Source: an uncultured Selenomonadales bacterium | Lineage (GTDB): Bacteria > Bacillota > Negativicutes > Acidaminococcales > Acidaminococcaceae | Direction: 5' to 3' | Length of the DNA stretch: 39,954 nt | Assembly: GCA_900315925.1 (NCBI GenBank) | Contig: ONAV01000012.1 | Span: forward strand, 1-39,954 | In this document: in pieces, positions 25,141-32,380 of the stretch | Layout of the letters: every line of letters begins with the position of its first letter | How positions within the stretch are numbered: position 1 is the first letter of the stretch | Position numbers and translations under genes: made by a program | The notes under the pieces: model-generated | The model's database searches: none | What the model saw: only the letters and a program-made list of their open reading frames with translations | What the model was told of the DNA's origin: nothing

Positions 25141-25548
25141 ATGAAAAAGGTGTTGGCTTGTCTGATGGTTGTCTGCGCATTACTGGCCTTTGGCTGCAGT
25201 GGACGCAACGCGGCGTTTGGCGTGGTTGATATTAAAAAAGTGGAAGCCGAGGCGCCGGCAGTAAAGACCATTAAAGAAGATTTACAGAAGAAAGCGAAAG
25301 AACTGCAGGACCAGATGCAGAAAGAGACTGCAGGCAAGAGTCGGGAAGAGGCGGAAAAGATCGTACAGGATAAATCCGCGCAGATGCAGGTGGCTTCTTC
25401 GGAGGCGCAGTCTAAATTAAAGGCCAGCCTGGAAACCGCGCTGGCGGAAATTTCCAAAGAGAAGAACCTCAGCGCTGTCCTGATTAAAGATGCTGTTCCG
25501 TCCGGCGGTGTGGACGTGACGGATGAAGTGATTAAAAAGATGAAATAA
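25141..25548 (+). CDS. OmpH-like small lipoprotein
   Basis: 135 residues; ATG 25141 with GAAGGA upstream. Third OmpH-type gene. Signal with a lipobox-like LAFGC (Cys19) in MKKVLACLMVVCALLAFGCSG, then FGVVDIKKVEAEAPAVKTI, one helical arm about 45-105 rich in Lys, Glu and Gln, and the end motif LSAVLIKDAVPSGGVDVTDEVIKKM. It is shorter than Skp (about 140 mature residues in E. coli) but keeps beginning, arm and closing strand. A strong terminator follows (25617-25646), closing this unit. Confidence 0.86.
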   Translation: MKKVLACLMVVCALLAFGCSGRNAAFGVVDIKKVEAEAPAVKTIKEDLQKKAKELQDQMQKETAGKSREEAEKIVQDKSAQMQVASSEAQSKLKASLETALAEISKEKNLSAVLIKDAVPSGGVDVTDEVIKKMK

Positions 25549-25616
25549 TGCGGGTCTTCGTAAGTCGAAAACTCGAATGTAATCATTTGGAAAACCTTAT
25601 TTTTGCATCACCCATA

Positions 25617-25646
25617 GCGGGCGGAGTTTCGTCCGTCCGCTTTTTT
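25617..25646 (+). terminator. Rho-independent terminator closing the skp-like gene group
   Basis: GCGGGCGGA (25617-25625) and TCCGTCCGC (25632-25640) form a nine-base stem (one G-U pair) with loop GTTTCG, followed by six T. Confidence 0.9.
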
Positions 25647-25677
25647 CATTTCAAACGTATCATAACTGCCTATTCTA

Positions 25678-25683
25678 TATAAT
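25678..25683 (+). promoter_or_regulatory. Possible -10 element for the lpx operon
   Basis: A perfect TATAAT lies 18 bases before the lpxD start, right after the terminator. The hexamer at 17 bases upstream (ACGTAT) is a poor -35. If used, the leader would be very short. Confidence 0.35.
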
Positions 25684-25700
25684 AAATGCAAGGGGTTGTA

Positions 25701-26732
25701 ATGAGTATGGAAAAAACGCTGCAGGAACTGGCGGATTTCTTGCACGGTACGCTGGAGAATGAAGATTCTGCGCTGCGTATCACCGGTGTAAACGGGCTGG
25801 TGGAAGCGGGGCCTACAGAGATTTCATTTGCTATACCGCCGTACGTGGAGTTCTGCCATAAAAGCCGGGCCGGTGCCATGATACTGGCTCCGGAAGACCG
25901 GAAACTGGATCGGCCTGTCATCAGGGTAAGCAATCCCAAGCAGGCTTTTGCCGAACTGCTGGAACTGTTCCGCCCCCGGGAAGAGGTAGCCCGTGTGATC
26001 AGCCCGCTGGCTTACGTGGCGGAAGATGCCCACATTGGGAAAAACGTTGCAATACAGCCTTTTGCGGTAGTGGAAGCCGGCGCGGAAATCGGGGATAATA
26101 CAGTGATTTATGCCCATGCGTACATAGGCCGTCATGTAAAAGTCGGCAGTGACTGTGTGGTCTATCCCAACGTTACCGTACGGGAAAACTGCATTGTCGG
26201 CAACCGGAATATCCTGCAGTCCGGCTGTGTCATCGGCGGTGACGGTTTCGGTTTTGTCACCAATAACGGAAAGCATAATAAAGTGCAGCAGACCGGTAAT
26301 GTGGTACTGGGCGACGATGTGGAAATCGGCTGCAATTCCTGTATCGACAGAGCGACGGTTGGCAGTACCATCGTGGGTAATGGGACAAAACTGGATAATC
26401 TGGTGCATCTGGGACATAACGATGTGGTCGGGGAAAATAACCTGTTCGTAGCGATGGTGGGGATTCCCGGCAGCGTAACGATCGGCAATAATAATACCTT
26501 TGGCGGCCAGTCTGCGACCGTGGGTCACATTACGATCGGTAATAATAATACAATAGCGGCCCGTTGCGGTGTTATCGGCAATGTAGGGGACAATCAGATC
26601 CTGGCAGGCTTTCCGCAGATGTCCCACGTGGAATGGCTGCGGCAGCAGTCGAAGCTGCGCAAAATCGGCGAGCTGATGAAAACCGTAAAAGCGCTGCAAA
26701 AGGAAATTGGGGAAATGAAAAAAGAAAAATAA
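25701..26732 (+). CDS. lpxD: UDP-3-O-acylglucosamine N-acyltransferase
   Basis: 343 residues; third step of lipid A synthesis, adding the N-linked hydroxyacyl chain from acyl-ACP to UDP-3-O-acyl-glucosamine in the cytoplasm. ATG 25701 (MSMEKTLQEL) is preferred because AAGGGG lies five bases ahead; ATG 25686 and 25707 are alternatives. Seen: the N-terminal uridine-binding domain (about 1-100), then a left-handed beta-helix of hexapeptide repeats (IGKNVAIQPFAVVEAGAEIGDNTVI... onward), the catalytic His in LDNLVHLGHNDVVGENN, and a C-terminal helical tail. First gene of a nearly unbroken lipid A/Kdo operon. Confidence 0.96.
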   Translation: MSMEKTLQELADFLHGTLENEDSALRITGVNGLVEAGPTEISFAIPPYVEFCHKSRAGAMILAPEDRKLDRPVIRVSNPKQAFAELLELFRPREEVARVISPLAYVAEDAHIGKNVAIQPFAVVEAGAEIGDNTVIYAHAYIGRHVKVGSDCVVYPNVTVRENCIVGNRNILQSGCVIGGDGFGFVTNNGKHNKVQQTGNVVLGDDVEIGCNSCIDRATVGSTIVGNGTKLDNLVHLGHNDVVGENNLFVAMVGIPGSVTIGNNNTFGGQSATVGHITIGNNNTIAARCGVIGNVGDNQILAGFPQMSHVEWLRQQSKLRKIGELMKTVKALQKEIGEMKKEK

Positions 26733-26744
26733 TCCGGAGAACAT

Positions 26745-27635
26745 ATGCTTGTTTATTATGTAATGAAACTGGTCAGCAAAATTTTCTGTGTGCTTCCCTG
26801 GAGCGTGGGACGGGCTTTTGGCGATGTTCTGGGAAGGATAGCCCTGTTTTTTGTGCCGGAATGGCGTATGCAGATGGCGGCGGCCAATGTACAGGAATGT
26901 CTTCATGTATCACAGGAAGAAGCCCGAAAAATCGCGGTTCAGAGCGTGGTCAAGTTTGGCCGCATGGTCATAGAGGTACTGCGTTTCCCCCTGCTTACCA
27001 GTGAAACAATTCAAAATGTTGTAAAAACAGACGGTCTGGAATATCTGGAAGAAGCGTATGCCAAAGGCAAAGGAGCCCTGATGTGTACCGGCCATTTCGG
27101 AAACTGGGAACTGCTGGGGGCTGACGTTGCTTTACACGGCTTTCCTATGCTGAGTATAGCCAGAAAACAGAATAACAGTGCCATGGATCGTTTTATTAAC
27201 GAATACCGGGAACTTGTCGGGCAGAAGGTTGCCTATAACGAAGGCAGGGAAGGGGTGCTGGCCATGGGCCGGTACCTGAAGGAAAAACACTTGCTGGGCA
27301 TCCTTTTTGACCAGGATACCAATGATACCGGCGTAACGATTAATTTATTCGGCAAAGAAGTGATCACGCCGTCTGGTCCTGCGGTATTCAGCCGTACCTT
27401 TGGCTGCCCGATCCTGCCGATTTTTATGCATTATGATCCGGACGGCAGCTGCCGGGCTAAAATCTATCCTCCGATTTATGCGGAAAAAACAAAGGATAAA
27501 GACAGGGATCTCTATCAGGTTACGGAAAAGCTGATGGCAATTCTGGAACAGGAAATCCGCAGTAATCCGCCTATGTGGTTCTGGGTTCATGACCGGTGGA
27601 AAGATGGCGAGGCACGCTTTGCTTCAAAAAAATAG
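26745..27635 (+). CDS. lpxL: Lipid A biosynthesis late acyltransferase (LpxL/HtrB family)
   Basis: 296 residues. Adds a secondary acyl chain to the lipid A precursor at the inner membrane. Seen: an N-terminal hydrophobic stretch, the HX4E active-site motif in TGHFGNWELLGA (about 108-119), GILFDQDTND (normally DQ in this family), FGKEVITPSGPAVFSRTFGCPILPIF, and the family's near-terminal WFWVHDRWK. Only one such gene is present, so this cluster alone would yield a penta-acylated type at most unless the enzyme acts twice or a paralogue lies elsewhere. It starts 12 bases after lpxD. Assignment to LpxL rather than LpxM is by default. Confidence 0.92.
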   Translation: MLVYYVMKLVSKIFCVLPWSVGRAFGDVLGRIALFFVPEWRMQMAAANVQECLHVSQEEARKIAVQSVVKFGRMVIEVLRFPLLTSETIQNVVKTDGLEYLEEAYAKGKGALMCTGHFGNWELLGADVALHGFPMLSIARKQNNSAMDRFINEYRELVGQKVAYNEGREGVLAMGRYLKEKHLLGILFDQDTNDTGVTINLFGKEVITPSGPAVFSRTFGCPILPIFMHYDPDGSCRAKIYPPIYAEKTKDKDRDLYQVTEKLMAILEQEIRSNPPMWFWVHDRWKDGEARFASKK

Positions 27636-27653
27636 AATGCTGAGGAAACGTAT

Positions 27654-28484
27654 ATGGAAAAACAGGTAACATTGGCAACTGAGGTGACGTATTCCGGTAT
27701 AGGGCTGCATTCCGGGAAAGACGTGACCATGACGTTGCAGCCCGGAAAACCGGGAACCGGTATCGTATTTGTCCGCACGGACCTGCCGGGGCAGCCGGAG
27801 ATCCATGCACGGGCGGAACTGGTGACTTCCACACTGAAAGCCACTACCCTGAGTGAAAACGGAGCCCAGGTCTTTACGGTGGAGCATTTGCTGGGAGCCC
27901 TCTTTGCGATGGGGGTCGATAACTGCCGGATCAGGATGGATGCGCCGGAACCGCCGGTCACAGACGGAAGCGGTCTTGTATTTGCGCAGCTGGTGCAAAA
28001 AGCCGGGCGTCAAGAACAGGAAGCGGAAAAAAAGATATATGTTGTAGACAAGTCTTTTTCTGTGTATGACGGAGATAAATTTTTAATTATGCTGCCCTAT
28101 GACGGGACACGCGTTTCCTTTACTTCCGTCAATGCCCATCCGTTGCTGGGGACCCAGTATTATGATGTGCTGTTGGACGAAGAAACCTTTTTAAAAGAAA
28201 TAGCGCCGGCCCGTACCATCGGCTTCATGCATGAAGTGGAGCAGATGCGGAAGATGGGCCTGGGACTGGGGGGCAATCTGGAAAACGCGCTGGTGTATGA
28301 CGATACAAAATGTCTTTCCGTGCCCCGTTTTCCGGATGAACTGGTAAGGCATAAAATTTTGGATGTGTTAGGGGATTTATCCCTTATCGGCCCATGGAAA
28401 GGGCATATCATTGCAGTTAAATCAGGACATTCCTATAATTCGCAGTTAGCAAAACAGATTATCGCGTACAGGGAGGGTAAATAA
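27654..28484 (+). CDS. lpxC: UDP-3-O-acyl-N-acetylglucosamine deacetylase
   Basis: 276 residues; the committed, zinc-dependent step of lipid A synthesis. Seen: SGIGLHSGKDV at the start, VEHLLGAL with the first zinc His and the general base Glu, RHKILDVLGDL supplying His and Asp ligands, and the catalytic His in KSGHSYN. It is a stand-alone LpxC; fusion with FabZ occurs in Bacteroidetes and Chlamydia-like groups, but here FabZ is a separate ORF that starts on the last A of the LpxC stop (TAATG, 28482-28486), so the two are tightly coupled in translation. Ribosome site TGAGGAAA before ATG 27654. Confidence 0.97.
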   Translation: MEKQVTLATEVTYSGIGLHSGKDVTMTLQPGKPGTGIVFVRTDLPGQPEIHARAELVTSTLKATTLSENGAQVFTVEHLLGALFAMGVDNCRIRMDAPEPPVTDGSGLVFAQLVQKAGRQEQEAEKKIYVVDKSFSVYDGDKFLIMLPYDGTRVSFTSVNAHPLLGTQYYDVLLDEETFLKEIAPARTIGFMHEVEQMRKMGLGLGGNLENALVYDDTKCLSVPRFPDELVRHKILDVLGDLSLIGPWKGHIIAVKSGHSYNSQLAKQIIAYREGK

Positions 28485-28927
28485 TGGCTATTACACTGGA
28501 TATTACTGAAATCAAAAAGATTCTGCCGCACCGTTTTCCCATGCTGCTGGTAGACCGGATCCTGGATTTGGAACCTATGAAATGGGCAGTGGGTGTAAAA
28601 AATATTACGGTAGGTGAAATACAGTTTCTGGGACATTTCCCCAATGATCCCATCATGCCGGGCGTATTACTGATTGAAGCCATGGCGCAGGTAGGCGGGG
28701 TCGCTATGTTGTATCCGCCGGAAAACCGGGGCAAGATTGCCGTATTTGCCAAGATTGACAAGGTACGGTTCCACAGAAAGGTAATTCCCGGCGATCAGGT
28801 GGTGACCCGTGCGGAAGTGGTAAAAATCCACGGCAATATGGGTGTGATCCACTGTGAAGGAAAGGTTAATGACGAACCGGCCTGTGAATGCGACTGCTTC
28901 TTCTCGCTGCAGGATAAAGCAGAATAG
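28484..28927 (+). CDS. fabZ: 3-hydroxyacyl-ACP dehydratase
   Basis: 147 residues, usual length. Removes water from 3-hydroxyacyl-ACP in fatty acid elongation, competing with LpxA/LpxD for the same hydroxyacyl-ACP. Seen: LPHRFPMLLVDRI, then the active-site block GHFPNDPIMPGVLLIEAMAQ with catalytic His and Glu, and the hot-dog fold strand IGKVRFHRKVIPGDQV-like region. Start overlaps the lpxC stop by one base; GGGAGGG lies just ahead. A 319-base gap follows, so the operon may be interrupted or re-promoted here. Confidence 0.96.
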   Translation: MAITLDITEIKKILPHRFPMLLVDRILDLEPMKWAVGVKNITVGEIQFLGHFPNDPIMPGVLLIEAMAQVGGVAMLYPPENRGKIAVFAKIDKVRFHRKVIPGDQVVTRAEVVKIHGNMGVIHCEGKVNDEPACECDCFFSLQDKAE

Positions 28928-28954
28928 TTTAAAGGAGAAAGCAGGATTGTTTTA

Positions 28955-28990
28955 TCATACAAAACTTAATAAATATTAAAGTTTGTATGA
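28955..28990 (+). repeat. AT-rich inverted repeat after fabZ
   Basis: TCATACAAAACTT (28955-28967) and AAGTTTGTATGA (28979-28990) are inverted copies with one extra A, separated by 11 AT bases. No T-run follows, so it is not a standard terminator in either direction; it may be a protein-binding site or a 3'-end hairpin. Confidence 0.6.
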
Positions 28991-29135
28991 AAAACAGAGA
29001 AAAACGAAGAAAAAGAGTAAGACCTTTCTTTAAACTTAGTATATTTTACCATAACAAGAGAATAGAACCGAATAATTGCATTTTTCGGAAGTGAAAAATA
29101 CAGCTGTTTTGGGAATATATTTTGTAAAGTGCTAC

Positions 29136-29158
29136 TGTAACTGTACTGGGTAGTTACA
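29136..29158 (+). repeat. Perfect dyad TGTAACT/AGTTACA
   Basis: TGTAACT (29136-29142) and AGTTACA (29152-29158) with nine bases between them, about 90 bases ahead of lpxA: operator-like spacing. Confidence 0.5.
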
Positions 29159-29246
29159 TAACATCCTGTATAAATGTGGCAAAAAAGGTTTTTGCAGTCG
29201 GAAAGGGCGAAACCGGATACCAATCTGGCTGCGGGGGAGTGAGAGA

Positions 29247-30050
29247 ATGGCATCGGTAGTGACACCATTACACAAGATACATGAAACCGCGATCATTGAA
29301 AAAGGCGCGGAGATTGGTAAAAATGTAGTAATTGGTCCGTATGCAGTAATTAAACATGACGTGGTGCTGGGGGATGGCTGCATTGTAGGTCCGCATGTAG
29401 TGATTCATCCATACACCACGATTGGCAAAGACTGTAAGTTTTTCCCGGGCGCTTCCATCGGAAGCGTGCCGCAGGATCTGAAATTTAAGGGAGAACGAAG
29501 CCATACGGTCATTGGAGACCGCGGCGTTTTCCGTGAGTGCGTCACCGTAAGCCGCGCCTGCGGGGAAGGTAATGAGACCCGCATCGGCAATGATATTCTA
29601 ATGATGGCGTACACCCATATTGCCCATAACTGTATTGTGGGCAACAATGTGATCATGTCCAACGTGGCGACGCTGGCGGGTCATGTGGTAGTAGAAGACC
29701 GGGCGGTCATCGGCGGTCTGGCTGCTGTCCATCAGTTCTGCCGTATCGGTCGGAACGCCATGGCCGGCGGTATGAGCCGCATATCCCAGGATATTCCGCC
29801 GTTTATGCTGGTAGCCGGGGACCCTGCTTTCGTGGCAGGTCTCAACAGCGTGGGCATGGCCCGGGCGGGGGTACCGCTGGAAATACGTACCCAGCTGAAA
29901 AAAGCGTTCCGCATCCTGTACCGCAGCGGTCTTTCGCTGGAAGAAGCCGTAGCCACCATGGAACAGGAGCTGGACAGCAGCGAGCCGGTTGAACATCTGA
30001 TGCGTTTCCTGCGCAATGCGGAACGGGGTATCATCCATACCCGGAAATAA
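29247..30050 (+). CDS. lpxA: UDP-N-acetylglucosamine O-acyltransferase
   Basis: 267 residues; first step of lipid A synthesis, transferring a 3-hydroxyacyl chain from ACP to UDP-GlcNAc. Seen: hexapeptide beta-helix from the start ([25 protein letters not shown]), the catalytic His in [40 protein letters not shown], and the C-terminal helical domain with [15 protein letters not shown]. About four extra residues precede the usual start. GGGGGAG precedes ATG 29247. It is physically set apart from fabZ by a 319-base gap and from lpxI by a promoter-hairpin element, so it may be a separately tuned part of the pathway. Confidence 0.97.
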   Translation: MASVVTPLHKIHETAIIEKGAEIGKNVVIGPYAVIKHDVVLGDGCIVGPHVVIHPYTTIGKDCKFFPGASIGSVPQDLKFKGERSHTVIGDRGVFRECVTVSRACGEGNETRIGNDILMMAYTHIAHNCIVGNNVIMSNVATLAGHVVVEDRAVIGGLAAVHQFCRIGRNAMAGGMSRISQDIPPFMLVAGDPAFVAGLNSVGMARAGVPLEIRTQLKKAFRILYRSGLSLEEAVATMEQELDSSEPVEHLMRFLRNAERGIIHTRK

Positions 30051-30070
30051 AATAACAGCAAGACAATTTA

Positions 30071-30079
30071 TGGTATAAT
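30071..30079 (+). promoter_or_regulatory. Extended -10 promoter for lpxI
   Basis: TGGTATAAT is a perfect extended -10 element; no good -35 is seen. The predicted transcript start (about 30086) falls at the foot of the hairpin 30085-30110. Confidence 0.55.
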
Positions 30080-30084
30080 AAAAG

Positions 30085-30110
30085 AAGGCAGCGGTTCGTT
30101 TCGCTGCCTT
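30085..30110 (+). repeat. Perfect 9-bp hairpin between lpxA and lpxI
   Basis: AAGGCAGCG (30085-30093) and CGCTGCCTT (30102-30110), loop of eight. Only three T follow. It could be a weak lpxA terminator or a 5'-end stabilising hairpin of the lpxI message. Confidence 0.6.
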
Positions 30111-30135
30111 TAACTTATGAACGGACGGTACATAT

Positions 30136-30960
30136 ATGGAAACCTTGGGCTTACTGGCTGGCATCGGTCACCTGCCGGTAGATGTGGCGCAGTCTGCAAA
30201 AAAGCTGGGCTATAAGGTCGTGGCGATTGCGGTGGTTGCGGATACGGATCCGGAACTGCCGGAAAATGCAGATGTATTCTATACGATTAATGTCGGCAAA
30301 GTGGGAAAGATTTTGCAGACGCTAAAACAGCATGACGTTAAAAACGTAACCATGATCGGCAAGGTTACGAAAGAAGTGCTGTACAAAAACGGTGTCATGA
30401 TTCCGGATCTGACTACCATCCGGGTGCTGGCATCCCTTCCGGACCGGAAGGATGATACCATCATGAATGCCATTGTGAAGCTGATTGAGGATGAGGGTAT
30501 GCATGTGATGGACCAGACGGTGCTGATCCAGCCTCTTCTGCCGGAACCGGGTGTGCTGACGAAACGGAAACCCACAGAACAGGAATGGGAGGATATGCGT
30601 TTCGGGTTCCAGATGGCCAAGGAGCTGGGGCGTCTGGATATCGGGCAGACGGTCGTGGTGAAGAACCGGGCGGTCATGGCGCTGGAAGCCATTGAAGGAA
30701 CGGATGCCTGTATTTTACGGGGAGGGTTTCTCGGCAAAGGCGGCGTCGTGGTTGCCAAAACAGCCAAGCCGGCGCAGGACAACCGTTTTGATATGCCCAG
30801 CGTAGGAACTACCACGCTGACCTCGATGATCCATGCAGGTGCTACCGGTATCGTCATTGAAGCAGGCAGGACCTTGCTGGTGGATCGAAAACGCACACTG
30901 GCTATGGCAGAGGAAAAAGGAATCACCATTGTATCTATGAGCGAATCAGAATTGGTTTAA
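30136..30960 (+). CDS. lpxI: UDP-2,3-diacylglucosamine diphosphatase, LpxI type
   Basis: 274 residues. Hydrolyses UDP-2,3-diacylglucosamine to lipid X in the cytoplasm. This is the LpxI (DUF1009) family, unrelated to the LpxH of E. coli. Seen: the N-terminal LGLLAGIGHLPVDVAQSAKKLGY, the domain-joining region DRKDDTIMNAIVKLIEDEG, and the C-terminal catalytic half with ALEAIEGTDACILRGG and QDNRFDMPSVGTTTL, where the family's essential Asp lies in RFD-x-P. Its position between lpxA and lpxB matches the pathway order. A terminator follows at 31034-31066. Confidence 0.95.
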   Translation: METLGLLAGIGHLPVDVAQSAKKLGYKVVAIAVVADTDPELPENADVFYTINVGKVGKILQTLKQHDVKNVTMIGKVTKEVLYKNGVMIPDLTTIRVLASLPDRKDDTIMNAIVKLIEDEGMHVMDQTVLIQPLLPEPGVLTKRKPTEQEWEDMRFGFQMAKELGRLDIGQTVVVKNRAVMALEAIEGTDACILRGGFLGKGGVVVAKTAKPAQDNRFDMPSVGTTTLTSMIHAGATGIVIEAGRTLLVDRKRTLAMAEEKGITIVSMSESELV

Positions 30961-31033
30961 TAAGTGGCAGAGATTCAATAGAAACTAAAATAGAAACCAA
31001 AACGGATAATAAAAATGAAATATTTAAGGAATT

Positions 31034-31066
31034 AGCAGCTGAAAGGTTTATTCAGCTGCTTTTTTA
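31034..31066 (+). terminator. Rho-independent terminator after lpxI
   Basis: AGCAGCTGAA (31034-31043) and TTCAGCTGCT (31051-31060) pair perfectly over ten bases with a seven-base loop, followed by five further T. Confidence 0.92.
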
Positions 31067-31075
31067 TGTTATAAT
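31067..31075 (+). promoter_or_regulatory. Extended -10 promoter for the lpxB-kds operon
   Basis: TGTTATAAT directly follows the lpxI terminator. There is no convincing -35. The leader to lpxB would be about 110 bases. Confidence 0.55.
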
Positions 31076-31194
31076 AAGATGATTTAATATGTATAAAAAT
31101 GGGTAAGTATTGGCTGCTTCGGGAATAATCTCTGACAGTGGGATGAACAGCGTATCTTGTTTTCCCCGTGCTGCCGGTGTTACATAGGGGTATC

Positions 31195-32364
31195 ATGGTC
31201 AAAGTATTGATTTCTGCGGGGGAAGCTTCCGGTGATTTGCATGCCGGTGCTGTCACCCGTGCCATTAAACAACTGGAGCCCACGGCGGAAGTCTTTGGTA
31301 TGGGCGGCGATTGCCTGCGTGAAGCGGGCGGCGAGGTGCTGTTCGATATCAAAGACCACAGTGTCATGGGCTTTGTGGAAGTGCTGAAACGGCTTCCGGA
31401 TATCTGGAAGCTGCGAAATGCATTTATCGAACTCATGGACAGGCGAAAACCGGATGTGCTCCTGACCATAGATTATCCCGGGTTTAATATGAGGCTGGCA
31501 AAGCTGGCGAAAGAGCGGGGAATCAAAGTGGTCTCCTTTATCGCCCCTTCGGCCTGGGCCTGGCGTCCCAGCCGGGCTGCCGGTGTGGTAAAGGTAGTGG
31601 ACAAAATTGCATCCATTTTTCCGTTTGAATATGATTTATATAAATCCTATGGGGCGGACATCGAATTCGTAGGCCATCCGCTGGTGGATACGGTCAGGCC
31701 GTCCCTGCCCCGTAAAGAAGCAGAACGTTTGGCGGGAAAACGGGACGGACATCCTCTCATTCTGCTGATGCCCGGCAGCCGGGCCATGGAGATACAGCGG
31801 CTGTTGCCGGACATGCTGGCAGCGGCAAAGATTCTGAAGCAGAAACGCCCGGACATCGATTTTGCCATGCCGCGGGCTGTGACCATAGAGAGGGATATGC
31901 TGGAACGGCCAATCAAACAGGCCGGTCTGGATGTCAAACTGACCGAAGGGCATACGTACGATATCATGAGCGCAGCAGATTTTGCCATAGCCACCAGCGG
32001 TACGGTTACGCTGGAAGCTGCATTATGCGGACTGGGCTGTGAAATTTTGTACAAAGCTTCTCCTGTAAGCTTCTGGATTGCAAAACAGGTAGTGGAGATT
32101 CCCCACATCGGGCTGCCCAACATTGTGGCAGGAAGACTGATTGAACCGGAACTGCTGCAGGATGACTGCACACCGGAAAAAATAGCGGGTACGGCACTGG
32201 AACTGCTGGAGCCGGAACGCTTCGCCCAATTGCAGCGCGACCTGCAGGAGGTGAAAGAAAAACTGGGAGAGCCCGGCGCGGTTAAGCGGGTCGCAGAGCT
32301 GGTGCTTCGCATGGCCGGGGAAAACCGCAGGGAACATGTCCTGTCCGGTAAAATCGAAACATAA
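31195..32364 (+). CDS. lpxB: Lipid A disaccharide synthase
   Basis: 389 residues from ATG 31195, which gives the family's MVKVLISAGEASGDLHAG opening and has TAGGGG upstream; a GTG at 31168 would add nine unlikely residues. GT19 glycosyltransferase joining lipid X and UDP-2,3-diacylglucosamine at the inner face of the membrane. Seen: GMGGDCLREAG, DVLLTIDYPGFNMRLAK, FIAPSAWAWRPSR, the nucleotide-binding LLMPGSRAMEIQRLLP, and ATSGTVTLEAAL near the C-terminus. First gene of the second lipid A/Kdo block, which continues without a gap above about 65 bases to the end of the window. Confidence 0.96.
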   Translation: MVKVLISAGEASGDLHAGAVTRAIKQLEPTAEVFGMGGDCLREAGGEVLFDIKDHSVMGFVEVLKRLPDIWKLRNAFIELMDRRKPDVLLTIDYPGFNMRLAKLAKERGIKVVSFIAPSAWAWRPSRAAGVVKVVDKIASIFPFEYDLYKSYGADIEFVGHPLVDTVRPSLPRKEAERLAGKRDGHPLILLMPGSRAMEIQRLLPDMLAAAKILKQKRPDIDFAMPRAVTIERDMLERPIKQAGLDVKLTEGHTYDIMSAADFAIATSGTVTLEAALCGLGCEILYKASPVSFWIAKQVVEIPHIGLPNIVAGRLIEPELLQDDCTPEKIAGTALELLEPERFAQLQRDLQEVKEKLGEPGAVKRVAELVLRMAGENRREHVLSGKIET

Positions 32365-32380
32365 TCTGTGAGGAGATCAG

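Larger units (their letters stand above)
28928..29246. other. 319-base AT-rich gap between fabZ and lpxA
   Basis: It contains an AT-rich inverted repeat (28955-28990), a second perfect 7-bp dyad (29136-29158), and a TATAAA (29170-29175) that could be a -10 element without a good -35. A ribosome-like AAAGGAGA at 28931 is followed only by a TTG-started ten-codon frame. No credible gene is seen on either strand. Its size in an otherwise gapless operon suggests regulation of the lpxA part. Confidence 0.6.

Noticed and set aside
28931-28979. A ten-codon leader peptide started at TTG 28947 behind AAAGGAGA
   Set aside because: The start is weak, the peptide has no regulatory codon run, and no alternative hairpin pair characteristic of attenuation follows.
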